Part shown: in pieces, positions 1 through 5,238 of the stretch
How positions within the stretch are numbered: position 1 is the stretch's first letter
How the letters are laid out: each line of letters opens with the position of its first letter
NCBI GenBank assembly: GCA_045632485.1
Contig: JAZQWT010000168.1
Span: 1 to 7,132, forward strand
Origin: SIG575 sp045632485
GTDB lineage: Bacteria > Bacillota > Clostridia > Oscillospirales > Acutalibacteraceae
DNA length: 7,132 nucleotides
Direction of reading: 5' to 3'
The notes under the pieces: model-generated
The model's input: the letters and a program-made list of their open reading frames with translations, nothing else
Databases searched by the model: none
Told to the model about the DNA's origin: nothing
Position numbers and translations under genes: made by a program

Positions 1-642
1 TTCTTCGGCACAGGTAACGATGTTGTGCATTTCAATACAACAAGGGTTATAAAGCTTGACCCTACAAATCCCTTTGAATTAAGTAAGGCTGAAAAAATTG
101 CAAGACGTCAGATTGATGAAATGATGCATTTTCTTAAAAAACATTCAAAAGCTTTCAAAGACAGCACGGTTATATATGTTGCTAATGAAATCGGCGTGAG
201 AGAGAGCCGTAAACTCAAAGGTGAATATGTGCTTACGGCAGATGACCTTATTGACTGCACAATATTTGAAGATTCAATTGCACTTGGTAATTATGATATT
301 GATATCCATAATCCCGCAGGTACAGGCACAAGCCACAGATATTTCAGCAACGGTGAATTCTATTCAATACCCTACAGAAGTCTGCTTCCCAAAGAGTTTG
401 ATAATCTTCTTGTTGCAGGTCGCTGTGCATCTGCTACTCATGAGGCACAGGCATCAATCCGCATTATGCCTATTTGTTGTTGTATGGGTGAGGCGGCAGG
501 TGTTGCGTGTGCAGTTGCATTCAACTCGGGAGAAAATGCACATACGGTTGACATAAAGGAAGTACAGTCAGCTTTAAGAGAAAACGGTGCTGTAATATTT
601 ACTGAAGATGTTACAAGTCAGCAAGGTGAAAAATATGTTTGA
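1..642 (+). CDS. FAD-dependent oxidoreductase, C-terminal part (5' end outside window)
   Basis: The reading frame is open from base 1 to the TGA at 640-642, so 213 residues of a longer protein are visible. The internal GTG at 25 is not a credible start: the frame continues upstream, there is no ribosome site, and the residues before it fit the family. Family-typical features are the VHFNTTRV stretch near the left edge, a central NEIGVRESR block, and a C-terminal LLVAGRCASATHEAQASIR segment followed by MGEAAGVACA, which resembles the FAD-contacting C-terminal motif of the FAD_oxidored family (flavoproteins of about 430-600 residues). The N-terminal Rossmann nucleotide-binding motif would lie outside the window. 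The substrate cannot be inferred. It is not MnmG, although its neighbour is mnmE. The stop overlaps the mnmE start by 8 bp, so the two are probably co-transcribed and translationally coupled. Confidence 0.85.
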   Translation, partial: FFGTGNDVVHFNTTRVIKLDPTNPFELSKAEKIARRQIDEMMHFLKKHSKAFKDSTVIYVANEIGVRESRKLKGEYVLTADDLIDCTIFEDSIALGNYDIDIHNPAGTGTSHRYFSNGEFYSIPYRSLLPKEFDNLLVAGRCASATHEAQASIRIMPICCCMGEAAGVACAVAFNSGENAHTVDIKEVQSALRENGAVIFTEDVTSQQGEKYV

Positions 643-2008
643 TGATAATAAAGTTATAGCCGCTATTGCAACTGCACAAGCTGCCGGCGGTGTTGGTATG
701 ATAAGAGTTTCAGGTGAGGAAGCAATGAAAATCTGCGATAAGGTTTTCAATGCAGTAAGCGGAAACAAACTTGAAAATTCAAAAGGCTACAGAGCTCATT
801 TCGGCAGAGTTTATGATTGTGATGGTGATATTGACGATTGCGTTGCTCTTGTTTTCAGAGCACCACACAGTTATACAGGCGAGAATGTAGTTGAACTTTC
901 CTGCCATGGAGGACTTTATGTTCTAAAAAGGACTCTGAGAGCGGTACTTGCTGCAGGCGCAACTCCTGCAAGAGCAGGTGAGTTTACAGAAAGAGCCTTC
1001 CTTAACGGCAAAATGGATTTAACTCAGGCTGAGGCAGTAATGGATCTGATAGGTGCTCAGGGTAAACAGGCTGCAGATGCAGCACTTACTGCACTTGATG
1101 GTACATTGAGCCGTAAGATTGATGAAAACACATCAAAACTTGTTAATATCTGTGCCCATCTTTCAGCATGGGTTGATTACCCTGATGAAGAAATTGAAGA
1201 ACTTGAAACGGATGAAATGCTTTCAACAATCAATGAAGTTGAAAATTCTCTTGAAAATCTTATCGCAACTTACGATAGCGGTAAAGTGCTTACACAAGGC
1301 GTAAAAACTGCAATTGTAGGCAGACCTAATGTTGGTAAATCGACTCTTATGAATATGCTTGTAGGTTCAAGAAAAAGTATTGTTACAAGTTATGCAGGTA
1401 CAACACGCGATGTTGTTGAGGAAACAATAACTCTCGGAGGCATTTCTCTGCACCTTTCCGATACTGCAGGTATCAGAGAGAGTGATGACCCTATTGAAGC
1501 GATAGGTGTCGATATGGCTAAAGACAGACTTAGAAAATCCGAGTTTGTAATCGCAGTTTTTGATGGCTCGGAGGAATTGACAAAAGAAGACACTGATGTG
1601 CTTGAATTCTGTAAAGATAAATTATGCCTCGGTGTTATCAATAAAACTGACCTTGATACAAAGAACGTAAAAGAAAAAATTGCAGAATATATTGATACAA
1701 TTGTAGAAATAAGCGCAGAAAAGCTTGACGGCAGAGATGAGCTTGAAAAGCAGGTGCAGAAACTTCTGGAAACAGACAGAATCGATACAAGTGCTGCAAT
1801 GTTAACCGGTGAGAGACAGTATCTTTCTACATCGGCTGCTCTTACTTGTGTTCAGGAGGCAAAAAATGCCCTTGAAATGGGACTTACACTTGATGCTGTG
1901 AATGTTTCTCTTGATTGTGCAATAGAAAATCTCCTTGAACTTACAGGTAAAAAGGCGAGTGAAGCAGTAGTCAATGAAATATTCTCCCAGTTCTGCGTAG
2001 GTAAATAA
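635..2008 (+). CDS. mnmE: tRNA uridine-5-carboxymethylaminomethyl(34) synthesis GTPase MnmE
   Basis: This 457-residue protein is of normal length for the family. MnmE acts with MnmG to modify the wobble uridine (U34) of certain tRNAs, using GTP, a folate one-carbon unit and FAD. The N-terminal domain starts IAAIATAQAAGGVGMIRVSG and contains the conserved HSYTGENVVE and GEFTERAFLNGKMDL segments. The inserted G domain shows G1 GRPNVGKS (residues 229-236), G2 GTTRD (255-259), G3 DTAGIRE (from 276) and G4 NKTD (336-339). The protein ends in CVGK (454-457), matching the family's C-terminal C-x-G-K signature with its catalytic-region Cys. The ATG at 635 is preferred over the in-frame ATG at 608 because AAGGTG at 623-628 is correctly spaced and homology begins there. 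It overlaps the upstream oxidoreductase stop by 8 bp. The usual partner gene mnmG does not follow; a terminator does. Confidence 0.97.
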   Translation: MFDDNKVIAAIATAQAAGGVGMIRVSGEEAMKICDKVFNAVSGNKLENSKGYRAHFGRVYDCDGDIDDCVALVFRAPHSYTGENVVELSCHGGLYVLKRTLRAVLAAGATPARAGEFTERAFLNGKMDLTQAEAVMDLIGAQGKQAADAALTALDGTLSRKIDENTSKLVNICAHLSAWVDYPDEEIEELETDEMLSTINEVENSLENLIATYDSGKVLTQGVKTAIVGRPNVGKSTLMNMLVGSRKSIVTSYAGTTRDVVEETITLGGISLHLSDTAGIRESDDPIEAIGVDMAKDRLRKSEFVIAVFDGSEELTKEDTDVLEFCKDKLCLGVINKTDLDTKNVKEKIAEYIDTIVEISAEKLDGRDELEKQVQKLLETDRIDTSAAMLTGERQYLSTSAALTCVQEAKNALEMGLTLDAVNVSLDCAIENLLELTGKKASEAVVNEIFSQFCVGK

Positions 2009-2057
2009 TAAATATCATAAATAGGGTTAAATATTTAATCTGATTCTGAAAAAATAA

Positions 2058-2092
2058 CTCTGTTTGCTTCCCGGCAGACAGGGTATTTTTTT
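2058..2092 (+). terminator. Rho-independent terminator after mnmE
   Basis: A 10-bp stem (CTCTGTTTGC at 2058-2067 with GCAGACAGGG at 2074-2083, including two G-U pairs) encloses a 6-nt loop and is followed by a run of seven Ts (2086-2092). It lies 50 bp after the mnmE stop and should end the oxidoreductase-mnmE transcript. Confidence 0.8.
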
Positions 2093-2402
2093 GTCAAGTA
2101 CCTTGTCGTAATATGTCGCGATGTCGATTTGTGCAAGTTCAATAAAAATTTTAAAAAATGGGATTTTTCACGAAGATAATTTGCGAAAAAAGAAATAAAA
2201 ATGTTACTGTTTTGTTGCTTGACTTCAAAAATTATTCGTATTTTCGGGTGATTTAATTTCAAAATCTGTGCCTGAAATTGTAGAAATAAAAAAACTCTTG
2301 CAAAAAGTAAATAAATGGAAAAAATATTATATTATTCTAAAAAAGAATAAAAAGTGTTGAAAACTTTGTTTAAACATTGAAAAACCCCTTATTTTATAAG
2401 CC

Positions 2403-2459
2403 TTTTCCACATTTTCCACAGAGTTTTCCACACATATGTAAGTTTTCAAGTTTTCCACA
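2403..2459 (+). repeat. Four direct copies of TTTTCCACA, candidate DnaA-box cluster
   Basis: Exact TTTTCCACA copies occur at 2403-2411, 2412-2420, 2424-2432 and 2451-2459, all in the same orientation; the first two abut and the third is 3 bp further on. Each differs by one base from the DnaA-box consensus TTATCCACA (third position A to T). Four identical nonamers in 57 bp, whose C-rich cores stand out in this A/T-dominated stretch, are hard to attribute to composition. DnaA binding is inferred from similarity, not shown. Confidence 0.6.
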
Positions 2460-2522
2460 AAAAGACGATTTTTTTGCTTAAAAACAAAAATAAAAGTGTA
2501 AAAGTCAGTAATCTGACAGGTG

Positions 2523-2531
2523 TGTGAAAAA
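2523..2531 (-). repeat. Possible inverted DnaA-like box
   Basis: On the minus strand this reads TTTTTCACA, one mismatch from TTATNCACA. It lies 63 bp beyond the last direct copy and faces the opposite way. Alone it would be unremarkable in such AT-rich DNA; it is listed because of the neighbouring cluster. Confidence 0.3.
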
Positions 2532-2573
2532 ACAAAAATGAAAGAAATAAATAAAAAACTTGCAAAACTAAAA

Positions 2574-2589
2574 GTTACAATTTTGTAAC
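2574..2589. repeat. Perfect inverted repeat GTTACAA-TT-TTGTAAC
   Basis: Seven-base arms are separated by two bases, which is the form of an operator for a dimeric regulator. There is no T-run directly after it, so it is not a terminator. It lies about 100 bp upstream of the acpP -35 box. An outer pair, TGACAGGT (2514-2521) and ACCTGTCA (2595-2602), brackets it as a wider inverted repeat. The cognate protein is unknown. Confidence 0.4.
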
Positions 2590-2691
2590 CAAAAACCTGT
2601 CAAGTTATTTTTGAAATTATATTTTTTTTGTATATTTTAACAAAAATTAAAAAGTTGAAAAATTTTTAATGCCAAACTTTTTTAAAATATC

Positions 2692-2720
2692 TTGACAAAT
2701 CGAAACAGAGTTATTATATT
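2692..2720 (+). promoter_or_regulatory. Sigma-A-type promoter of acpP
   Basis: A consensus -35 TTGACA (2692-2697) is separated by 17 bp from the -10 TATATT (2715-2720), predicting a start near 2727 and a short leader of about 37 nt before acpP. The match to consensus is strong and AT-rich DNA lies upstream, fitting a highly expressed gene. Confidence 0.8.
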
Positions 2721-2727
2721 ATGAATA

Positions 2728-2742
2728 GTACATCAAATGTAC
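2728..2742. promoter_or_regulatory. Palindrome at the acpP transcription start, candidate operator
   Basis: GTACAT (2728-2733) and ATGTAC (2737-2742) form a perfect inverted repeat around CAA, immediately downstream of the -10 box. A dimeric repressor bound here would block the promoter. Position and shape resemble lipid-synthesis operators such as FapR sites, but the sequence does not match the FapR consensus well, so no regulator is assigned. Confidence 0.4.
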
Positions 2743-2763
2743 ACGGAGAAAGGATGAATATCT

Positions 2764-2988
2764 ATGGCATTGGAAAAAATCAAAAAAATTATCAGCGAGC
2801 AGTTTGGTATTTCAGAGGACGATATTACAGAAGATACAGTTCTCATGGAGGATCTTGATGCAGACAGCCTTGACTTGATTGACCTTGCTATGTCACTTGA
2901 AGACTGTTTCGAAGTTGAAGTTCCTGATGAAGAACTTGAAAATTTCAAAACTGTAGGCGATATCGTTAAATTCGTTGAAGAAATGTAA
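2764..2988 (+). CDS. acpP: Acyl carrier protein
   Basis: This 74-residue acidic protein is of normal size for acyl carrier protein, which carries growing fatty acyl chains as thioesters on 4'-phosphopantetheine in type II fatty acid synthesis in the cytoplasm. The attachment site is Ser35 in the DADSLDLIDL motif at the start of helix II. The N-terminal helix (ALEKIKKIISEQFGI), acidic helix II and the C-terminal TVGDIVKFVEE helix are all present. The start ATG follows a GGAGAAAGG ribosome site at 2745-2753 with a 10-nt gap; the ATG at 2754 abuts that site and is in another frame. It has its own promoter and palindrome and is not in a plsX, fabD or rnc cluster here, so it may be monocistronic. 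A carrier protein for another pathway cannot be formally excluded, but no dedicated enzymes lie nearby. Confidence 0.95.
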   Translation: MALEKIKKIISEQFGISEDDITEDTVLMEDLDADSLDLIDLAMSLEDCFEVEVPDEELENFKTVGDIVKFVEEM

Positions 2989-3003
2989 TTTTATAAATAC
3001 AAT
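2975..3003 (+). promoter_or_regulatory. Probable promoter of the FMN riboswitch-ribU unit, overlapping the end of acpP
   Basis: TTGAAG (2975-2980, 4 of 6 to the -35 consensus) and TACAAT (2998-3003, 5 of 6 to the -10) are 17 bp apart. The predicted start, about 3010, coincides with the first bases of the FMN aptamer. The -35 lies within the last codons of acpP. Read-through from acpP is an alternative or additional source, since no terminator separates them. Confidence 0.6.
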
Positions 3004-3007
3004 ACAA

Positions 3008-3114
3008 CTTTCAGGGCGGGGTGAGATTCCCCACCGGTGGTAAAGCCCACGAGCCAGATAATGGTTGATTCGGTGAAACTCCGAAGCCGACGGTATAGTC
3101 CGGATGGAAGAAAG
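3008..3114 (+). ncRNA. FMN riboswitch (RFN element)
   Basis: The sequence carries the conserved blocks of the RFN aptamer: CAGGGCGGGGTGAGATTCCC, ACCGGTGGTAAAGCCCACGA, then GATTCGGTGAAACTCCGAAG, GCCGACGGTATAGTCC and GGATGGAAGAAAG. The P1 helix closes between CTTTC (3008-3012) and GAAAG (3110-3114). This RNA binds flavin mononucleotide. It lies before a riboflavin transporter gene and a terminator, so FMN excess should stop transcription before ribU. Confidence 0.97.
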
Positions 3115-3130
3115 ATTTTTATGCTGTTTT

Positions 3131-3163
3131 TGCCCTGTGATATTTCGCAGGGCATATTTTTTT
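3131..3163 (+). terminator. FMN-controlled terminator before ribU
   Basis: A 10-bp stem (TGCCCTGTGA at 3131-3140 with TTCGCAGGGCA-region bases 3145-3154, one G-U pair) closes a TATT loop and is followed by a T-run at 3157-3163. The 5' arm GCCCTG (3132-3137) can also pair with CAGGGC at 3012-3017 in the aptamer, a plausible antiterminator competing with the ligand-bound fold. The ribosome site of ribU lies directly after the T-run. Confidence 0.85.
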
Positions 3164-3175
3164 GGAGGAATCGAA

Positions 3176-3772
3176 ATGAACACAAATAAAAAGCAAAAAA
3201 ACAACGTTTATAAGATGGTGGCAATAGCAATGCTCACTGCTATTGCAGAAGTTCTTTATATGCTTGACTTCCCGTTGTTTACAGGTCCGTTTGCCTTTCT
3301 TAAATTTGATTTCAGCGACATTTCCGCACTTATCGGCGGTATTTGCTTCGGACCCGTTGCAGGCGTACTGATTGAACTGCTTAAAAACCTTATTCATGTA
3401 TTTATAAAAGGTCTCGGTTCAACAATGGGATTCGGTGACCTGATGAATTTTGTTGTAGGCAGTGCTTATATAGTTCCCTTCGTGCTTTGCTATAATGAAT
3501 TTGCAAAGAAAATGAAAAAGAGTGTTTCTGTGCTTATTTCTGCTGTTATAGGCTGTCTTGCTCTTGTGGGAATAGGTGCTGCAGCAAACTATTTTATTGC
3601 ACCTCTTTATTTCAAATATTTTGTAGGTCAGATAATTACAGATGAATTTCTCATAGGCTATCTTTCATATGCGTGTATCATAAATGTTGTAAAAGGTGTA
3701 ACATTGAGTGTGGTTGCATATCCTATTATATTTATGCTGGTTGATAAGCTGAAAAAAGTGGCTAAAATGTAA
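3176..3772 (+). CDS. ribU: Riboflavin ECF transporter substrate-binding (S) component RibU
   Basis: This 198-residue hydrophobic membrane protein binds riboflavin and delivers it with the shared ECF module (EcfT and two ATPases, not encoded here). About six membrane segments can be seen, starting with one containing VAIAMLTAIAEVLYML, whose small-residue spacing matches the AxxxA pattern used by S components to dock on EcfT. The FLKFDFSDISALIGG and FGPVAGVLIELLKNLIH stretches are typical of RibU. The ATG at 3176 is preferred because GGAGG at 3164-3168 is 7 nt upstream; an in-frame ATG at 3104 lies inside the aptamer and would add 24 residues encoded by riboswitch and terminator sequence. The FMN riboswitch upstream independently supports riboflavin or a related flavin precursor as substrate. 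Confidence 0.95.
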   Translation: MNTNKKQKNNVYKMVAIAMLTAIAEVLYMLDFPLFTGPFAFLKFDFSDISALIGGICFGPVAGVLIELLKNLIHVFIKGLGSTMGFGDLMNFVVGSAYIVPFVLCYNEFAKKMKKSVSVLISAVIGCLALVGIGAAANYFIAPLYFKYFVGQIITDEFLIGYLSYACIINVVKGVTLSVVAYPIIFMLVDKLKKVAKM

Positions 3773-3789
3773 ACATTATTGTTAAACAC

Positions 3790-3818
3790 TTGACAAACTG
3801 CTGATTATATAATAGAAT
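3790..3818 (+). promoter_or_regulatory. Sigma-A-type promoter of the SAM riboswitch-metK unit
   Basis: TTGACA (3790-3795) and TAGAAT (3813-3818) are separated by 17 bp, giving a predicted start near 3825, about 15 nt before the aptamer. A TATAAT at 3808-3813 lies only 12 bp from the -35 and is less likely. No clear terminator lies between ribU and this promoter, so some ribU transcripts may enter the leader. Confidence 0.75.
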
Positions 3819-3839
3819 ATACTTGTAAATTAAATATTT

Positions 3840-3933
3840 CTTATTAAGAGTAGCGGAGGGAACAGGCCCTGAGAAGCTCGGCAACCTGCATTGGCAAGGT
3901 GCTAAATCCTGCGGCTTTTGACCGGAAGATAAG
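3840..3933 (+). ncRNA. SAM-I riboswitch (S-box)
   Basis: The conserved S-box order is present: CTTAT (3840-3844) pairing with ATAAG (3929-3933) as P1, AGAGTAGCGGAGGGA and GGCCCTGAGAAGCTC forming P2 with its kink-turn, CGGCAACC, AAGGTGCTAAATCC and a final GACCGGAAGATAAG. It binds S-adenosylmethionine. Being followed by a terminator and metK, it should turn off SAM synthetase when SAM is abundant. Confidence 0.97.
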
Positions 3934-3940
3934 TCAAACA

Positions 3941-3968
3941 AATCCGCAGGTTTCCCTGCGGATTTTTT
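3941..3968 (+). terminator. SAM-controlled terminator before metK
   Basis: A perfect 10-bp stem, AATCCGCAGG (3941-3950) with CCTGCGGATT (3955-3964), closes a TTTC loop, and the T-run extends to 3968. CCGCAGG (3944-3950) is also complementary to CCTGCGG at 3908-3914 inside the aptamer's P4 region, giving a 7-bp antiterminator that would form only when SAM is absent. Confidence 0.9.
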
Positions 3969-3993
3969 AGTGTGAATGAAAGGAAGTAGAATT

Positions 3994-5187
3994 ATGGCAA
4001 AATTTCTTTTTACATCAGAATCGGTGACAGAAGGTCATCCCGATAAAATATGCGACAGAATTTCTGACGCAGTTCTTGATGCAATTATGGCACAGGACCC
4101 CAATGGTCGTGTTGCATGCGAAACAACATGCACAACAGGTCAGATTCTTATTATGGGTGAAATTACAACAACTGCAGATATTGAAGTTGCAAAAATCGCA
4201 AGAGAAGCAGTTTGTGACATCGGCTATGACGATGCTCGTAAAGGCTTCGACGGCAACACTTGTGCAGTTTTACTTGCAATCCACGAGCAGTCACCTGATA
4301 TTGCTCTGGGCGTTGACAATTCAGCAGAAATCAAGGAAGGCAACGAAGATGAACATAACCAGCACGGTGCAGGTGACCAGGGTATGATGTTCGGCTTTGC
4401 CTGTGACGAAACTGAAGAATTAATGCCTATGCCCATTTCTCTTGCTCACAAGCTTGCTAAACAGCTTACAAAAGTAAGAAAAGACGGCACATTACCATAC
4501 CTCAGACCCGACGGTAAAACTCAGGTTACAGTTGAATATGAGGATGATAAACCCGTAAGAGTTGAAACAGTTGTTATTTCTTCGCAGCACAGTGCAGACG
4601 TTTCACTTGAACAGATAAGAAAAGATATCGTTGTTAATGTTATCAAACCCATTATTCCTGAAGAGCTTATGGATGATGATACAATTATTTATGTTAATCC
4701 CACAGGCCGTTTCGTAACAGGCGGACCTCACGGTGACAGCGGTCTTACAGGCAGAAAGATTATCGTTGACACTTACGGTGGATATTCACGTCACGGCGGC
4801 GGTGCATTCAGCGGTAAAGACCCCACAAAGGTGGACAGAAGTGCTGCTTACGCTGCAAGATACATTGCAAAGAACGTTGTAGCATCAGGAGTTGCAAAGA
4901 AATGCGAAGTTCAGCTTGCATATGCAATCGGTGTTGCAAAGCCTGTTTCTGTTATGGTTGATACATTCTGCACAGGTAAAATCAGTGACGAAGCAATCAG
5001 TTCAATCGTTTCCGAGCTTTTCGACCTTCGTCCCTCAGCAATTATTGAAACACTTGAGTTAAGAAAGCCTATTTACAGTCAGCTTGCTGCTTACGGTCAT
5101 GTGGGCAGAGAAGACCTCGATGTTAAATGGGAAAAGACAGATAAAGCAGAAGCTATCAGAAAAGCTGCAGGTATTGATAATCTTTAA
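3994..5187 (+). CDS. metK: S-adenosylmethionine synthetase (methionine adenosyltransferase)
   Basis: The 397-residue protein is of usual length for MetK, which makes S-adenosylmethionine from methionine and ATP, releasing phosphate and pyrophosphate, in the cytoplasm. Signatures visible are FTSESVTEGHPDKICD near the N terminus (GHPDK at 14-18), the ATP-binding GAGDQGMMFG (from 125), GGPHGDSGLTGRK, and the glycine-rich phosphate-binding loop GGGAFSGKDPTKVDRSAAY (from 268). The ATG at 3994 is chosen because AAAGGAAG (3979-3986) is correctly placed and MAKFLFTSESVTEGHPDK fits the family start; an in-frame ATG at 3976 would add six residues and swallow that ribosome site. It is controlled by the SAM-I riboswitch upstream, that is, by its own product. 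It shows no truncation and all signature motifs are intact. Confidence 0.98.
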   Translation: MAKFLFTSESVTEGHPDKICDRISDAVLDAIMAQDPNGRVACETTCTTGQILIMGEITTTADIEVAKIAREAVCDIGYDDARKGFDGNTCAVLLAIHEQSPDIALGVDNSAEIKEGNEDEHNQHGAGDQGMMFGFACDETEELMPMPISLAHKLAKQLTKVRKDGTLPYLRPDGKTQVTVEYEDDKPVRVETVVISSQHSADVSLEQIRKDIVVNVIKPIIPEELMDDDTIIYVNPTGRFVTGGPHGDSGLTGRKIIVDTYGGYSRHGGGAFSGKDPTKVDRSAAYAARYIAKNVVASGVAKKCEVQLAYAIGVAKPVSVMVDTFCTGKISDEAISSIVSELFDLRPSAIIETLELRKPIYSQLAAYGHVGREDLDVKWEKTDKAEAIRKAAGIDNL

Positions 5188-5193
5188 TAAAAA

Positions 5194-5213
5194 GGGAACT
5201 CGAAAGAGTTCCC
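5194..5213 (+). terminator. Hairpin after metK with GAAA tetraloop and weak T-run
   Basis: GGGAACTC (5194-5201) and GAGTTCCC (5206-5213) form a perfect 8-bp stem with a stable GAAA loop. The bases after it (TGAAATATTTAT) lack a proper T-run, so termination is likely partial. It may instead protect the 3' end of the metK RNA or allow read-through into the phosphoesterase gene. Confidence 0.55.
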
Positions 5214-5238
5214 TGAAATATTTATACAGGAGATAATT

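Larger units (their letters stand above)
2093..2691. other. Long AT-rich gene-free region with DnaA-box-like nonamers and palindromes
   Basis: About 600 bp lie between the mnmE terminator and the acpP promoter without a convincing gene. A 75-codon frame on the minus strand (2035-2262) reads through the mnmE terminator and resembles no known family. A 16-codon Lys-rich frame at 2538-2588 has no ribosome site. The stretch contains a cluster of TTTTCCACA nonamers (2403-2459), an inverted relative (2523-2531), and AT-rich blocks on both sides (about 2281-2400 and 2600-2690). It also has short perfect inverted repeats: TTATTC/GAATAA (2332-2350), CTTAT/ATAAG (2388-2400), GTCAG/CTGAC (2504-2517) and GTTACAA/TTGTAAC (2574-2589). 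The composition and nonamers suggest a protein-binding or replication-related region; this is inference. Confidence 0.5.

Noticed and set aside
1..642. Partial flavoprotein as MnmG, the partner of MnmE
   Set aside because: The C-terminal LLVAGRCASATHEAQ block belongs to the FAD_oxidored family, and the MnmG C-terminal tRNA-binding features are absent.
2104..2126. Three TGTCG copies at 8-10 bp spacing as a tandem repeat or operator array
   Set aside because: The shared unit is only five bases with irregular spacing, which could arise by chance.
2035..2262. 75-codon frame on the minus strand
   Set aside because: It overlaps the mnmE terminator, shows no family features and lies in low-complexity AT-rich DNA.
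2403..2459. CRISPR-like array from the repeated nonamers
   Set aside because: Units are only 9 bp with spacers of 0-18 bp, far from CRISPR repeat and spacer sizes.
2538..2588. 16-codon Lys-rich frame as a small protein
   Set aside because: It has no ribosome site and lies across the GTTACAA palindrome in A-rich DNA where Lys codons arise by composition.
2281..2690. Firm call of chromosomal oriC
   Set aside because: Flanking genes are co-directional, dnaA and dnaN are absent, the nonamers are one base off consensus, and no skew could be computed; kept only as a candidate DnaA-box cluster.
3104..3175. 24-residue N-terminal extension of RibU
   Set aside because: It is encoded by the FMN aptamer and terminator; the GGAGG site points to the ATG at 3176.
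3976..3993. Six-residue N-terminal extension of MetK
   Set aside because: That start lacks a ribosome site and would include the site used by the ATG at 3994.
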